DNA of 64,000 nucleotides from CBDFKF01 sp965248765 (GTDB lineage: Bacteria; Pseudomonadota; Alphaproteobacteria; VGEJ01): NCBI GenBank assembly GCA_965248765.1, contig CBDFKF010000001.1, forward strand, positions 1-64,000, read 5' to 3'. Below are positions 45,896-53,399 of this stretch, piece after piece. The position numbers and the translations under genes were made by a program. The stretch's first letter is position 1, and each line of letters begins with the position of its first letter. The notes below the pieces were generated by a model that made no database searches, was not told the DNA's origin, and was given only the letters and a program-made list of their open reading frames with translations.

Positions 45896-46897
45896 TCATG
45901 CACGGGCCCGGCGCACGTCCTCCCGGACGACCAGGTTCTTCACCGGTTCCCCGGCGAGCGCGCGCTTCACGTTCTCGGCCGCCTGCCCGATCGCCGCCCG
46001 GACCGCGCCCGGCACCGAGAATGAGTTGTGGGGCGAGCCGATGACGTTGGGCAGCTCCAGAAACGGGTGGTCCATGCGGAACTCGCCGTGCCGTATCGGC
46101 TCGACCCACCACGCATCGATACAGGCGGTGAATTCTGGGTGCGCCTTGAGATGGGCGTAGAGCGCCGCCTCATCGATGATTTCGCCGCGCGCAACGTTGA
46201 TGATGGTGGCGGTCTCTTTCATCAGTGCAAGCTCAGCGGCGCCGATCAGCCCCTCGGTCGCCGCGGTCAGCGGCGTGCTCACCAGCAGGACATCGGCGGC
46301 CGCGAGAACCCGGTTCAGCGAGTCCGGTCCACCTACGAACTCGATCGGCGGATCGTCCTGGTCGTCGATCTGGCCACGCCGGTTGATGGCGTGGATGCGC
46401 ATTCCAAGACCGTGCATCAGGCGGGCGGTCGCGCGGCCGATGCCGCCATAGCCGAGGATGCCGAGCACCCCGCCCTTAAGCGTCAAATTGAGGCGTGTCT
46501 GCTCGAAAATGCCGTCGGACAGGTCCTGCTGGCGGCGCGTGAGTCGTTTAGCCGCCGCGAGTGCCATCGCCACCGCGTGCTCAGCGATCGGCTCGGCCCA
46601 GGCGCCAGCGTTGGAAGCCATCGGCAGGCTCGGCGGCAGGAGATCGAACCGGATGAAATCGACGCCCGCGGCGATCAACTGGACGAGCTTGACATCGGTG
46701 ATCAGCGCCAGCTCGCCATCGCCAAGATCGCGCAGCGGGTTGAGACCGATCAGCGCATCGGCGGAGGACAGTGCGCCTGCCCGCTCATCGGTAGGAAGCT
46801 CACCGAGGTGGCGGATCTCGGCTACATCGCCAAGTACGTCGGCAATGGCCTCGCGCCCCTCGGCGCTTGCATCGAAGGTGACGACAACCGTGGTCAC
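45896..46897 (-). CDS. D-2-hydroxyacid dehydrogenase family protein
   Basis: This 333-residue NAD(P)-dependent dehydrogenase has GILGYGGIGRATARL for dinucleotide binding, the catalytic Arg in NVARGEIID and His in GSPHNSFS. It shares DAWWVEPIRHGEF with the paralogue at 10475-11455, marking one subclade. It is the last gene of an operon with GNAT, SDR and two aminotransferases; its start overlaps the GNAT stop by 4 bases. A role in reducing or oxidising a 2-oxo/2-hydroxy acid made by those aminotransferases is inferred. Confidence 0.88.
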   Translation of the reverse strand: MTTVVVTFDASAEGREAIADVLGDVAEIRHLGELPTDERAGALSSADALIGLNPLRDLGDGELALITDVKLVQLIAAGVDFIRFDLLPPSLPMASNAGAWAEPIAEHAVAMALAAAKRLTRRQQDLSDGIFEQTRLNLTLKGGVLGILGYGGIGRATARLMHGLGMRIHAINRRGQIDDQDDPPIEFVGGPDSLNRVLAAADVLLVSTPLTAATEGLIGAAELALMKETATIINVARGEIIDEAALYAHLKAHPEFTACIDAWWVEPIRHGEFRMDHPFLELPNVIGSPHNSFSVPGAVRAAIGQAAENVKRALAGEPVKNLVVREDVRRARA

Positions 46898-47382
46898 TCT
46901 GGCGCGCTGGCCCCCAGTTCACCGAGCGCCTCGCCCGTCAGCCGATAGGTGAGCCACTTCTCGATCCATACCGCGCCGAGGCCCTGATAGAAGTCGCGAG
47001 CGCGCGCATCTTCGAGCACGCTCCAGTCGATTCGCACATAGCCGCGCTCGACCGCCAGCTTGGCGATCGCCGCCATCAGGCGGCGGCCGATCCCCTGGCC
47101 GCGCGACGGCTCTTCGACAAAGAGGTCCTCGACGAACAGGCCCGGCTTGCCTTCCCAGCTCGAAAAGTTGGTGAAGAAGAGGAGAAAGCCGACCGCCTCG
47201 TCACCGCGCTCAGCGATCAGAGCTTCGATCACAGGGTCCTCGCCGAAGCCGTGAGCGCGGATGTCCTCGGCGGTGATGCGGCAGCTGCCCGGGTGCTCGT
47301 CCTCGGCGGCGTGGGCATGGATCATCGCGGCCACCGGTGCGGCATCGTCTGGCCGCGCGCGGCGGATCGTCACGTCGACCAT
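46894..47382 (-). CDS. GNAT-family N-acetyltransferase
   Basis: This 162-residue acyl-CoA-dependent transferase has the acetyl-CoA loop EPSRGQGIGRRLM and the following strand YVRIDWSVLEDARARDFYQGLGA. The layout resembles diamine acetyltransferase-like (SAT) proteins, which acetylate amines or amino-acid-like compounds. It lies in the middle of the aminotransferase operon, overlapping the next gene by 4 bases, so the acceptor is probably an amine of the same pathway. Confidence 0.87.
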   Translation of the reverse strand: MVDVTIRRARPDDAAPVAAMIHAHAAEDEHPGSCRITAEDIRAHGFGEDPVIEALIAERGDEAVGFLLFFTNFSSWEGKPGLFVEDLFVEEPSRGQGIGRRLMAAIAKLAVERGYVRIDWSVLEDARARDFYQGLGAVWIEKWLTYRLTGEALGELGASAPE

Positions 47383-48129
47383 TCAGCGCCCGCCGGAAAC
47401 GTCGATGGTCGATCCGGTCACATACGAAGCTTGCTCGGATAGCAGCCAGACGATGGCCTCCGCCACCTCCTCGGGGCTGCCGACCCGCTTCATCGGCACG
47501 GTTGGGCCAATCACCGCGCAGCGATCGGGCATACCGGCGCTTGCGTGGATCTCGGTGTCGATCATGCCCGGGCGCACCGCATTCACGCGAATGCCCTCGG
47601 CCGCGACCTCTTTGGCGAGCCCCAGCGTAAAGCTCTCGATCCCGCCTTTGGAAGCGGCGTAGTGCACGAACTCAAACGGGCTGCCGAGCTTAGCGGCGGC
47701 GGACGACAGGTTGACGATGGCGCCGCCGCTGCCGCCGTTCTTATGCGCCATGCGCCGGACCGCCTCGCGCGAGCACAGGAACGGGCCGGCAAGGTTGGTA
47801 AGCAGCACGCGCTCGAGCTCCTTCGCTACCACGTCCTCGACCAGGCAACCCGTGCCGACGATGCCGGCGTTGTTGACGAGCGCGTTCAAGGGGCCGAGCT
47901 CGGCGTCCGCCGTCTCGAACATCCGGATGATATCGGCCTCCTCGGCGGTGTCGGCCTGCACCGCTACCGCGCGCTGGCCCATCGCCTCGATCCGTCCGAC
48001 CACCTCGTTCGCCCGCGCCTCGTTGCGGAGATAGTTGACGCACACGTCGTACCCGGCTGTGGCGACGGCGAGGGCGGTTGCCGCGCCGATGCCGCGACTG
48101 GCGCCCGTGACGACGGCGATTGGTGCCAT
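47383..48129 (-). CDS. SDR-family NAD(P)-dependent oxidoreductase
   Basis: This 248-residue short-chain dehydrogenase has the cofactor motif TGASRGIGAATA, the NNAG segment NNAGIVG, and the catalytic Tyr and Lys in HYAASKGG with Ser upstream in NLSSAAAKLG. It resembles the FabG-like sugar/ketoreductase group. It abuts the GNAT gene without a gap and follows the class III aminotransferase gene by 3 bases. Confidence 0.88.
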   Translation of the reverse strand: MAPIAVVTGASRGIGAATALAVATAGYDVCVNYLRNEARANEVVGRIEAMGQRAVAVQADTAEEADIIRMFETADAELGPLNALVNNAGIVGTGCLVEDVVAKELERVLLTNLAGPFLCSREAVRRMAHKNGGSGGAIVNLSSAAAKLGSPFEFVHYAASKGGIESFTLGLAKEVAAEGIRVNAVRPGMIDTEIHASAGMPDRCAVIGPTVPMKRVGSPEEVAEAIVWLLSEQASYVTGSTIDVSGGR

Positions 48130-48132
48130 AAA

Positions 48133-49452
48133 CTAGAGGCCGAGGACGGGCGCGCGCGTATCGAGGAAGTCCTCGACTGCCGCCACGAAGGTATCGATAT
48201 CGGCGTCCGTCAGCGGCAACGACAGGCTCAAGAAGCCGCGGCGCGGTAGGTATTGGGCGCGCGCCAGCATGTCCAGGTGGAACAGGCTAAGTGCGGTCTG
48301 ATCGGCCGCATCGACGTCCTCAGGCCGGCGGATCGGCGTCGGGTGGAAGTGGACGTTCATCATCGAGCCGCTGCCGGTGACCTGCATCGGCACCGTGCTC
48401 GCCGCGCCAAGCACGTTCAGCCGCTCGCGCAGGCGATCGCCGCGCGCATTCAGCTCGCGCGCCACCTCGGGCGTGAAGACCTGGGTCAGGCCGATGGCGC
48501 CCGCTGCCATCGACAGGACGTTGTTGTTGTAGGTGCCGGAGTGGAAGAGTGCATCGGGGTTGCGGATATCAAAGCGCGCCATGATGTCGGCCCGGCCGCC
48601 GAAGGCACCAAAGGTCATGCCACCGCCGATATATTTGCCGAGCGTCGTCATGTCGGGAGCAATGTCGAAGGCTTCCTGCAGGCCGCCCGGCGCAAGGCGC
48701 GAGGTCATCACCTCATCGAAGATGAGGATGATACCGTGTGCGCTGGCCCGCTCGCGAAGCGCCTCGAGGAAGGCGGGATCGGCGGGAATGCAGCCGCCGG
48801 CGCCCATCAGCGGCTCGACCACGATCGCCGCGAGGTCGCTCGCGTGCCGGTCGATCAGCGCAACAGTGGACTCGATCTCGTTGTAGCGCCCCATCACCCA
48901 CTCGACCGGCAGGTTGATCGGCGAGCCGCCCTCTTTGAACACGAAAACGCCGCCGTGATAGCCGCGCTCAAACGCCAGCACCTTGTCGCGGCCGGTAAGC
49001 GCGCGGGCGGCAAGCACCGCCATGAGGTTGGCCTCGGTACCCGAGTTGGTGAAGCGCACGAGGTCGATGGCGGGAAAGCGAGCGCAGACGGCGTGGGCGA
49101 GCTGCTCCTCATAGATATTGGTCGCGCCCAAAGAGACCCCGTTGTTGAGGGCGGTGCGGACCGCTTCCAGGATTACCTGGTTCGAGTGGCCGTACAGGCC
49201 CGCGGTGAAATCGCCGAGGAAGTCCGTGTAGCAGTGGCCGTCGAGGTCCCACAGCCGCGCGCCTTCCGCCCGCTCAACGACGATCGGGAACGGGGTGTAG
49301 AACAGGACGCTGCGCGTGTTGCCGGCGGGCAGCGCCTCGCAGGCGGTGCGCCACTTGGTCGCGCTCTGGAGGTTGGCGGCGATGTAGCTCTGCTCGGCCT
49401 CGGCCAGAGCGGAATCAATCGTGATGTTCTGCAGTGCTTGCGGACTCGTCAT
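48133..49452 (-). CDS. Class III aminotransferase (glutamate-1-semialdehyde aminomutase-like)
   Basis: This 439-residue PLP enzyme has the cofactor Lys in TLGKYIGGGMTFGAFGG, the Asp that contacts the pyridine nitrogen in LIFDEVMTSR, and FTNSGTEANLMAVLAARALTG for phosphate binding. The sequence is close to glutamate-1-semialdehyde 2,1-aminomutase but lies in a catabolic-looking operon, not with heme genes. A transaminase acting on an amino acid or omega-amine is more likely; the substrate is unknown. Confidence 0.88.
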   Translation of the reverse strand: MTSPQALQNITIDSALAEAEQSYIAANLQSATKWRTACEALPAGNTRSVLFYTPFPIVVERAEGARLWDLDGHCYTDFLGDFTAGLYGHSNQVILEAVRTALNNGVSLGATNIYEEQLAHAVCARFPAIDLVRFTNSGTEANLMAVLAARALTGRDKVLAFERGYHGGVFVFKEGGSPINLPVEWVMGRYNEIESTVALIDRHASDLAAIVVEPLMGAGGCIPADPAFLEALRERASAHGIILIFDEVMTSRLAPGGLQEAFDIAPDMTTLGKYIGGGMTFGAFGGRADIMARFDIRNPDALFHSGTYNNNVLSMAAGAIGLTQVFTPEVARELNARGDRLRERLNVLGAASTVPMQVTGSGSMMNVHFHPTPIRRPEDVDAADQTALSLFHLDMLARAQYLPRRGFLSLSLPLTDADIDTFVAAVEDFLDTRAPVLGL

Positions 49453-49491
49453 GGCGTACGACGCGCGGGCCAGCGGCCCCCTGCGCCTCCC

Positions 49492-50421
49492 TCAATCGAG
49501 ATGTCGGAGGTACTGCGCTACGAAGTCGTAGTCGACGAGATCGCGATAGGCATCGATGATGCGCTGGGTCACCGGCCCGGGCACCTTGCCGTCACCTACC
49601 AGCATGCCGTTGATGCTGCTTACCGCGCAAGCGCAAAAGCTCGTCGACGTGATGAAAGCCTCATCGGCGTTGTAAACATCGTAGAGGTCCATGTCCTTCT
49701 TCACGACCTCGATCCCCAAGCCGGTGGCGAGCTCGATGACGGTCTCTCGGCTGATCCCGCAAAGGACGTAGAGGTCTTGCGGCGTTGAGAGGACGCCGTC
49801 CTCGATGATGAAGAAGTTCGAGCCGATGCCTTCGGAGAAGTTACCGTTGTGATCCAACAGGATGGCCCAGGCGTTGGGGTTGTAACGCCGTACCTCCTGA
49901 TGGCCCAAAAGCAGGTTCAGGTAATTGTGGGTCTTGGCCCGCGGGTTGATCGCATCGGGCGCGGCGCGGCGCACCGAAGGCACCATCACTTCGATGCCAT
50001 CACGGAAATAGTGGGCCCGCGCCTTGAGCGGTAGCGGCGTGCACTCAACCAGCACGGTCGGCCCGCCCGATTCGTGCACATCGCCGCCGGCCACTTCGGC
50101 GCCGCGGGAGACCCGTTGGGTGACCCAGTAGTCGTCTTCGCGGTCGAGGAGGTGGAGGTTGCGCGCCAGGATGTCCTCGGTGATCGAGATGAACTCCGCT
50201 GGCCCAAGGCCGGAGCCGGGGTCGAGATCGAGGTATTTGAGCGTCTTGAAGAAGCGATCCACGTGGTCGTGCAGCTTGAATATGCGGTGGCCGAAGGTGC
50301 GCGTGGTGTCGAACGCACCGTCGCCATAGCGGAAGCTGCGGTCGCGGAACGAAATGTTGGCTTGGCTCTCGGGAACGATGTCGCCGTTGAGGTAGACCAC
50401 ACGCTCGTTGGTGCGTTGCAT
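49492..50421 (-). CDS. Class IV (branched-chain/D-amino-acid type) aminotransferase
   Basis: This 309-residue PLP transaminase has the fold-type IV start YLNGDIVPESQANISFRDRS and YGDGAFDTTRTF, the cofactor Lys in RAKTHNYLNLLLG, and ISRETVIELATGLGIEV. It groups with branched-chain or D-amino acid transaminases and aminodeoxychorismate lyases. It is the first gene of the aminotransferase operon, 39 bases before the class III enzyme. Two aminotransferases of unrelated folds in one operon is notable. Confidence 0.88.
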   Translation of the reverse strand: MQRTNERVVYLNGDIVPESQANISFRDRSFRYGDGAFDTTRTFGHRIFKLHDHVDRFFKTLKYLDLDPGSGLGPAEFISITEDILARNLHLLDREDDYWVTQRVSRGAEVAGGDVHESGGPTVLVECTPLPLKARAHYFRDGIEVMVPSVRRAAPDAINPRAKTHNYLNLLLGHQEVRRYNPNAWAILLDHNGNFSEGIGSNFFIIEDGVLSTPQDLYVLCGISRETVIELATGLGIEVVKKDMDLYDVYNADEAFITSTSFCACAVSSINGMLVGDGKVPGPVTQRIIDAYRDLVDYDFVAQYLRHLD

Positions 50422-50531
50422 CGTGGCGGCTCCGGCTCGGGGTGGGAAGTTGCGGGCGCGAGGCGTCGTGCGGATAGCGAAGCCGAGGGCCAGCGGCTTG
50501 TCAAGCCGATCGCCGCGGCACCCGCCGGCGT

Positions 50532-51302
50532 TCAGACCGGCGGCGGCAACATATCGGCATCGCCGCGATAGCTGCGATTCCAGGTCGGGGAGAGCAGTAT
50601 CTCATTGACGCACACGCGTTTGTCCATGCGCGCGATGAAGCCGATCACCTCGCCCATGTCCTCGCATTGGATCATGCGGGCCGCGTCCTCCTCGGGCACA
50701 GCCGCGCGGCGCTGCTTGAGGAGGGGCGTCGCCACCTCGCCGGGGCAGACCGCACAGGCGCGGATGCCGTAGCGTCCCTCCTCGATGTTGAGGCTCGTGC
50801 TCAAGGCCAACAGGCCGTGCTTGGCCGCGGCGTACGCGGGGCCGCTCAGATAGCTCACATGGCGGCTCGCCCACGAGGCGACGTTGATGATCAAGCCGTC
50901 GCGCTGGGCGCGCATCATCGGCAGCACCGCGTACGCGCAATAGAAGGCGCCCGAGAGGTCGATCGCAATGACGCGGTCCCACCCGTCGGCGTCGACGTCG
51001 GCCCAGGTCCGATTCGGTATGTTGATGCCGGCGCTGCTGACCAGAATATCGAGCCGGCCGAACTGGGTCTCGATGCGGCTGGCTGCGGCGGTGACGGCAT
51101 CCTTGTCGGCGACATCGAGCGCCTCGACATGCGCCTCGCCGCCGCCGTTACGGATGCGCTGGGCGGTCGCCTCGAGCAGTGCCTCTCGCCGCCCGCTCAG
51201 GACGATGCGGGCGCCGTCCTCCGCCAAGGCAAGCGCGCCGGCTTCGCCGATACCACTGCCGCCGCCCGTCACCCAGACGACCCTGTCTGCCACCGAATCC
51301 AT
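50532..51302 (-). CDS. SDR-family NAD(P)-dependent oxidoreductase
   Basis: This 256-residue short-chain dehydrogenase has TGGGSGIGEAGALALAEDG for the cofactor, SSAGINIPNR, and the catalytic Ser/Tyr/Lys in NVASWASRHVSYLS and AYAAAKHG. It differs from the SDR at 47383 in the cofactor loop and C-terminus, so it is not a recent duplicate. It precedes the class IV aminotransferase by 110 bases on the same strand and may head the same transcript. Confidence 0.87.
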   Translation of the reverse strand: MDSVADRVVWVTGGGSGIGEAGALALAEDGARIVLSGRREALLEATAQRIRNGGGEAHVEALDVADKDAVTAAASRIETQFGRLDILVSSAGINIPNRTWADVDADGWDRVIAIDLSGAFYCAYAVLPMMRAQRDGLIINVASWASRHVSYLSGPAYAAAKHGLLALSTSLNIEEGRYGIRACAVCPGEVATPLLKQRRAAVPEEDAARMIQCEDMGEVIGFIARMDKRVCVNEILLSPTWNRSYRGDADMLPPPV

Positions 51303-51394
51303 GGAATCTCCGAGAACGCCGCCCCGCGCGGGGCTGAAACCGGGGTCAGGCCGCCCTCAGGGCACCGCCCAACCCTCGTCGAGAGCTTAAGATC

Positions 51395-51449
51395 TTGAAA
51401 AGACGCTGCTTTTCAGGGTCAAGTGACAATGTCTCATTGTGGTCGATTG
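51395..51449. repeat. 55-base direct repeat, left copy
   Basis: The segment shares a perfect 23-base core (51416-51438, containing GTCAAGTGACAATGTCTCAT) and flanking similarity with 53001-53055, same orientation. The two copies bracket the IS1202-like element and its target duplications. They may be ends of an older mobile element. Confidence 0.6.
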
Positions 51450-51513
51450 TGCGGCTCCCGCCGCGGACACCGGCGCCACCGTCATGTGTATCTTAACACC
51501 CTTCGCATGATTT

Positions 51514-51531
51514 GTTGAGTGGGTTGAGACC
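51514..51531. repeat. 18-base target-site duplication, left copy
   Basis: GTTGAGTGGGTTGAGACC lies directly left of the element end (TGTCGAGAACA at 51532) and is repeated exactly at 52904-52921. Long duplications are a feature of IS1202-type elements. Confidence 0.75.
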
Positions 51532-51574
51532 TGTCGAGAACAAACTGAATTGACCGCTTCAGTTGTGGTTGTTG

Positions 51575-51627
51575 GGCCAGTGGATAAGGGGACGGGCGCG
51601 GAGCGGCCGTCCCCTTATCCACTGGCC
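51575..51627. repeat. Perfect 21-bp hairpin inside the IS1202-like element
   Basis: Arms at 51575-51595 (GGCCAGTGGATAAGGGGACG...) and 51607-51627 are exact complements around an 11-base G/C-rich loop. It lies 18 bases beyond the transposase stop on the 3' side. There is no T-tract, so it may block readthrough by structure or be a subterminal transposase site. Confidence 0.7.
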
Positions 51628-51644
51628 GGTCGCGTCGAAGCGGA

Positions 51645-52820
51645 TCACGCGGCCTGTCTGTGGCTTGTGTTGATGGGCGATCCGTCGGCCTGGTATCGGG
51701 CCAGGCAGCGCGGCCCATGGAAGACGGCGAGGGTGCGGTCGGGGTATTCGTGGACCCGGACCCTTGCCTTGACGTAGTGGCGGCGATGGCGGTCGGGCGG
51801 GATCGCCAGCACCAGGCGTTTGTAGCGCACGGTGTTGTCGTTGGAGACGGTGCGCTCCTGCTGCACGCAGAGGATGTCGTCGAGGGTACCGGCGAAGGGC
51901 ACGAAGGCGGTGCCCTCGGCTTCCGGCGGCACCGCGAAGCGGGCGTTGTGGCCTGGCAGGTAGAGTTCCTTGAGGAAGCGGTTGGCCTGGGCCATGTCGG
52001 TGATGCCGGCGAGCCTGAGCTCCTGGGGCAGGCGCTTCTGCAGGGTGGCGAACATGCGTTCCGAGCGCCCCCTTGCCTCGGGCGAGTAGGCCGGGATCAG
52101 CTCGATGCCGAGCTGGGCCAGGGCGCGGCCGAACTGGGTCGGATTGTCCTTGTCGACCGTGCCGCCGGCCTCAGGGGTGTGCCAGTAGTGGCCGGCGCGG
52201 TCGGCATAGAGCGAGCAGAACAGCCCCTTGGCCCGGATCGCCTCGGACACCCCCTGAAAGCTCGACATCGTGCCCTCTTCGGCGACGAAGAAGGCCGAGT
52301 AGATCTCACTGGTGGTGTCGTCCATGGTGACGATCAGGTCCCACCACTGATCGGGGACCCACGCGTGGCTTGAGCCGTCTTGATGCAGCATCATGCCGGG
52401 CAGCGCGCGGCGCGGCCGCTTGCGCCGGTGCGCCCCGCGCCTGGGCGCCGCCCGTCTTCGCCCATGGGCCTGCAAGCTCAGCCGCACCCAGTTGTAGCTG
52501 CGCTTGAAGGCATAGTCCGCGACCAGCTTCTCGTGGAAGTGCTTGGCGGTGAAGTCCCAGTAGCGGGTGTCGAACAGCGCCAACAGCGCCGTCACCTCGT
52601 CGACCGCCGCGCGCCGCGCCGAGACCCGGCCCAGACGGCGATCGTAGAGCCCTTCCGCGCCGTCCGCCTCATAGCGGTCGCGCCAGCGCCGGAAGGTGCG
52701 CTCTGAAACGCCGAGAACCTCCGCCGCCTCGGCTTGGCTCAAGCAACCCCGATGGGTGCGGCCGTAAACCTCCTCGAACTTCATCAATCTCAGTCCCTGC
52801 AACTGCTCTGTCCGGCGCAT
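51645..52820 (-). CDS. ISNCY-family (IS1202-type) transposase
   Basis: This 391-residue DDE transposase starts with a helix-turn-helix segment (LSQAEAAEVLGVSERTFRRW) and has an rve-like catalytic core: Asp in LHQDGSSHAW, Asp in LYADRAGHYW and Glu in ARGRSERMFATL. The C-terminus includes VRYKRLVLAIPPDRHRRHY. GGAGGG sits 5 bases before the ATG at 52820. The gene appears undamaged, so the element is likely competent. Confidence 0.88.
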   Translation of the reverse strand: MRRTEQLQGLRLMKFEEVYGRTHRGCLSQAEAAEVLGVSERTFRRWRDRYEADGAEGLYDRRLGRVSARRAAVDEVTALLALFDTRYWDFTAKHFHEKLVADYAFKRSYNWVRLSLQAHGRRRAAPRRGAHRRKRPRRALPGMMLHQDGSSHAWVPDQWWDLIVTMDDTTSEIYSAFFVAEEGTMSSFQGVSEAIRAKGLFCSLYADRAGHYWHTPEAGGTVDKDNPTQFGRALAQLGIELIPAYSPEARGRSERMFATLQKRLPQELRLAGITDMAQANRFLKELYLPGHNARFAVPPEAEGTAFVPFAGTLDDILCVQQERTVSNDNTVRYKRLVLAIPPDRHRRHYVKARVRVHEYPDRTLAVFHGPRCLARYQADGSPINTSHRQAA

Positions 52821-52903
52821 CCAAACCCTCCATAGCCTGGAGAGCTTCTAAATCCGGACAGATCGTCTGGTACATAAACCGGACATATCGTGTGTTAGTG
52901 ACA

Positions 52904-52921
52904 GTTGAGTGGGTTGAGACC
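52904..52921. repeat. 18-base target-site duplication, right copy
   Basis: This is an exact copy of the sequence at 51514-51531, placed directly after the right end of the IS1202-like element (TTAGTGACA ending at 52903). Confidence 0.75.
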
Positions 52922-53399
52922 TTGCTTGCTAAGCCTTTTTGGGGCACCATCCATTGCAGCGTCCGCGCCGCGGCTCGCTCTCCAACAAATCAGTAAGTCA
53001 TTGAAAAGGCCTCGGTTTTCGGGGTCAAGTGACAATGTCTCATTCTGTTCGATTGGATATTCTGGCCAATCCGCGCCATCCAGCGCACTTATCGATAGCG
53101 AATAATGAATTCGTATACGCGCAATAGTGGCAGCGGGGTGTTGCCGGGTGGCATCGACGAAAACAGGGCTGCCTCTAGAGGCTGTCGAGGCCAGACGGAT
53201 CGCGCTTGCCAGCCGATTCGGCGCCGACGTGCTTGGCTCTGCGCTGGTATTTTGAGCGATTGCGGACGATGCGCTGGCGAAACAGCGGCGCTGTGAGCGC
53301 GGCAGCCGCCGTGTTGCGCCGACGTCTTCTCTTGTTTCGCTTCTTCATTTCCCGCTAGCGTCGGTCGAACAGCGCCGCGCACGTTGGGGAGCACGAACC
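52922..53399. other. Intergenic region before the M81 gene
   Basis: No supported gene lies in these 478 bases. It holds the right copy of the 55-base repeat at 53001-53055. A 63-codon frame at 53105-53296 lacks a ribosome site and protein-like composition. GGGGAG 8 bases before 53400 serves the M81 gene. Confidence 0.5.
53001..53055. repeat. 55-base direct repeat, right copy
   Basis: It shares the perfect 23-base core at 53022-53044 with the left copy at 51395-51449, with further matches on both sides (TTGAAAAG before, GTCGATTG/TTCGATTG after). Confidence 0.6.

Larger units (their letters stand above)
51303..51531. other. Intergenic region between SDR gene and IS1202-like element
   Basis: No gene is seen. 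It contains one copy of a 55-base imperfect repeat (51395-51449) and the left 18-base target duplication of the IS (51514-51531). Confidence 0.5.
51532..52903 (-). mobile_element. IS1202-like (ISNCY) insertion sequence, intact
   Basis: The element is about 1.37 kb. Its left end TGTCGAGAACA and the reverse complement of its right end TGTCACTAACA match as short inverted repeats, and an 18-base direct repeat flanks it exactly. It carries one complete transposase gene on the minus strand and a 21-bp perfect hairpin between that gene's stop and the left end. Confidence 0.78.

Noticed and set aside
48253..49788. 511-codon plus-strand open frame
   Set aside because: It lies opposite the class III aminotransferase, which has complete PLP motifs. 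The antisense product has no domain pattern.
53105..53296. 63-codon frame between the IS1202-like element and the M81 gene
   Set aside because: No ribosome site, no domain, and an amino-acid composition rich in Arg, Cys and Gly that does not look selected.
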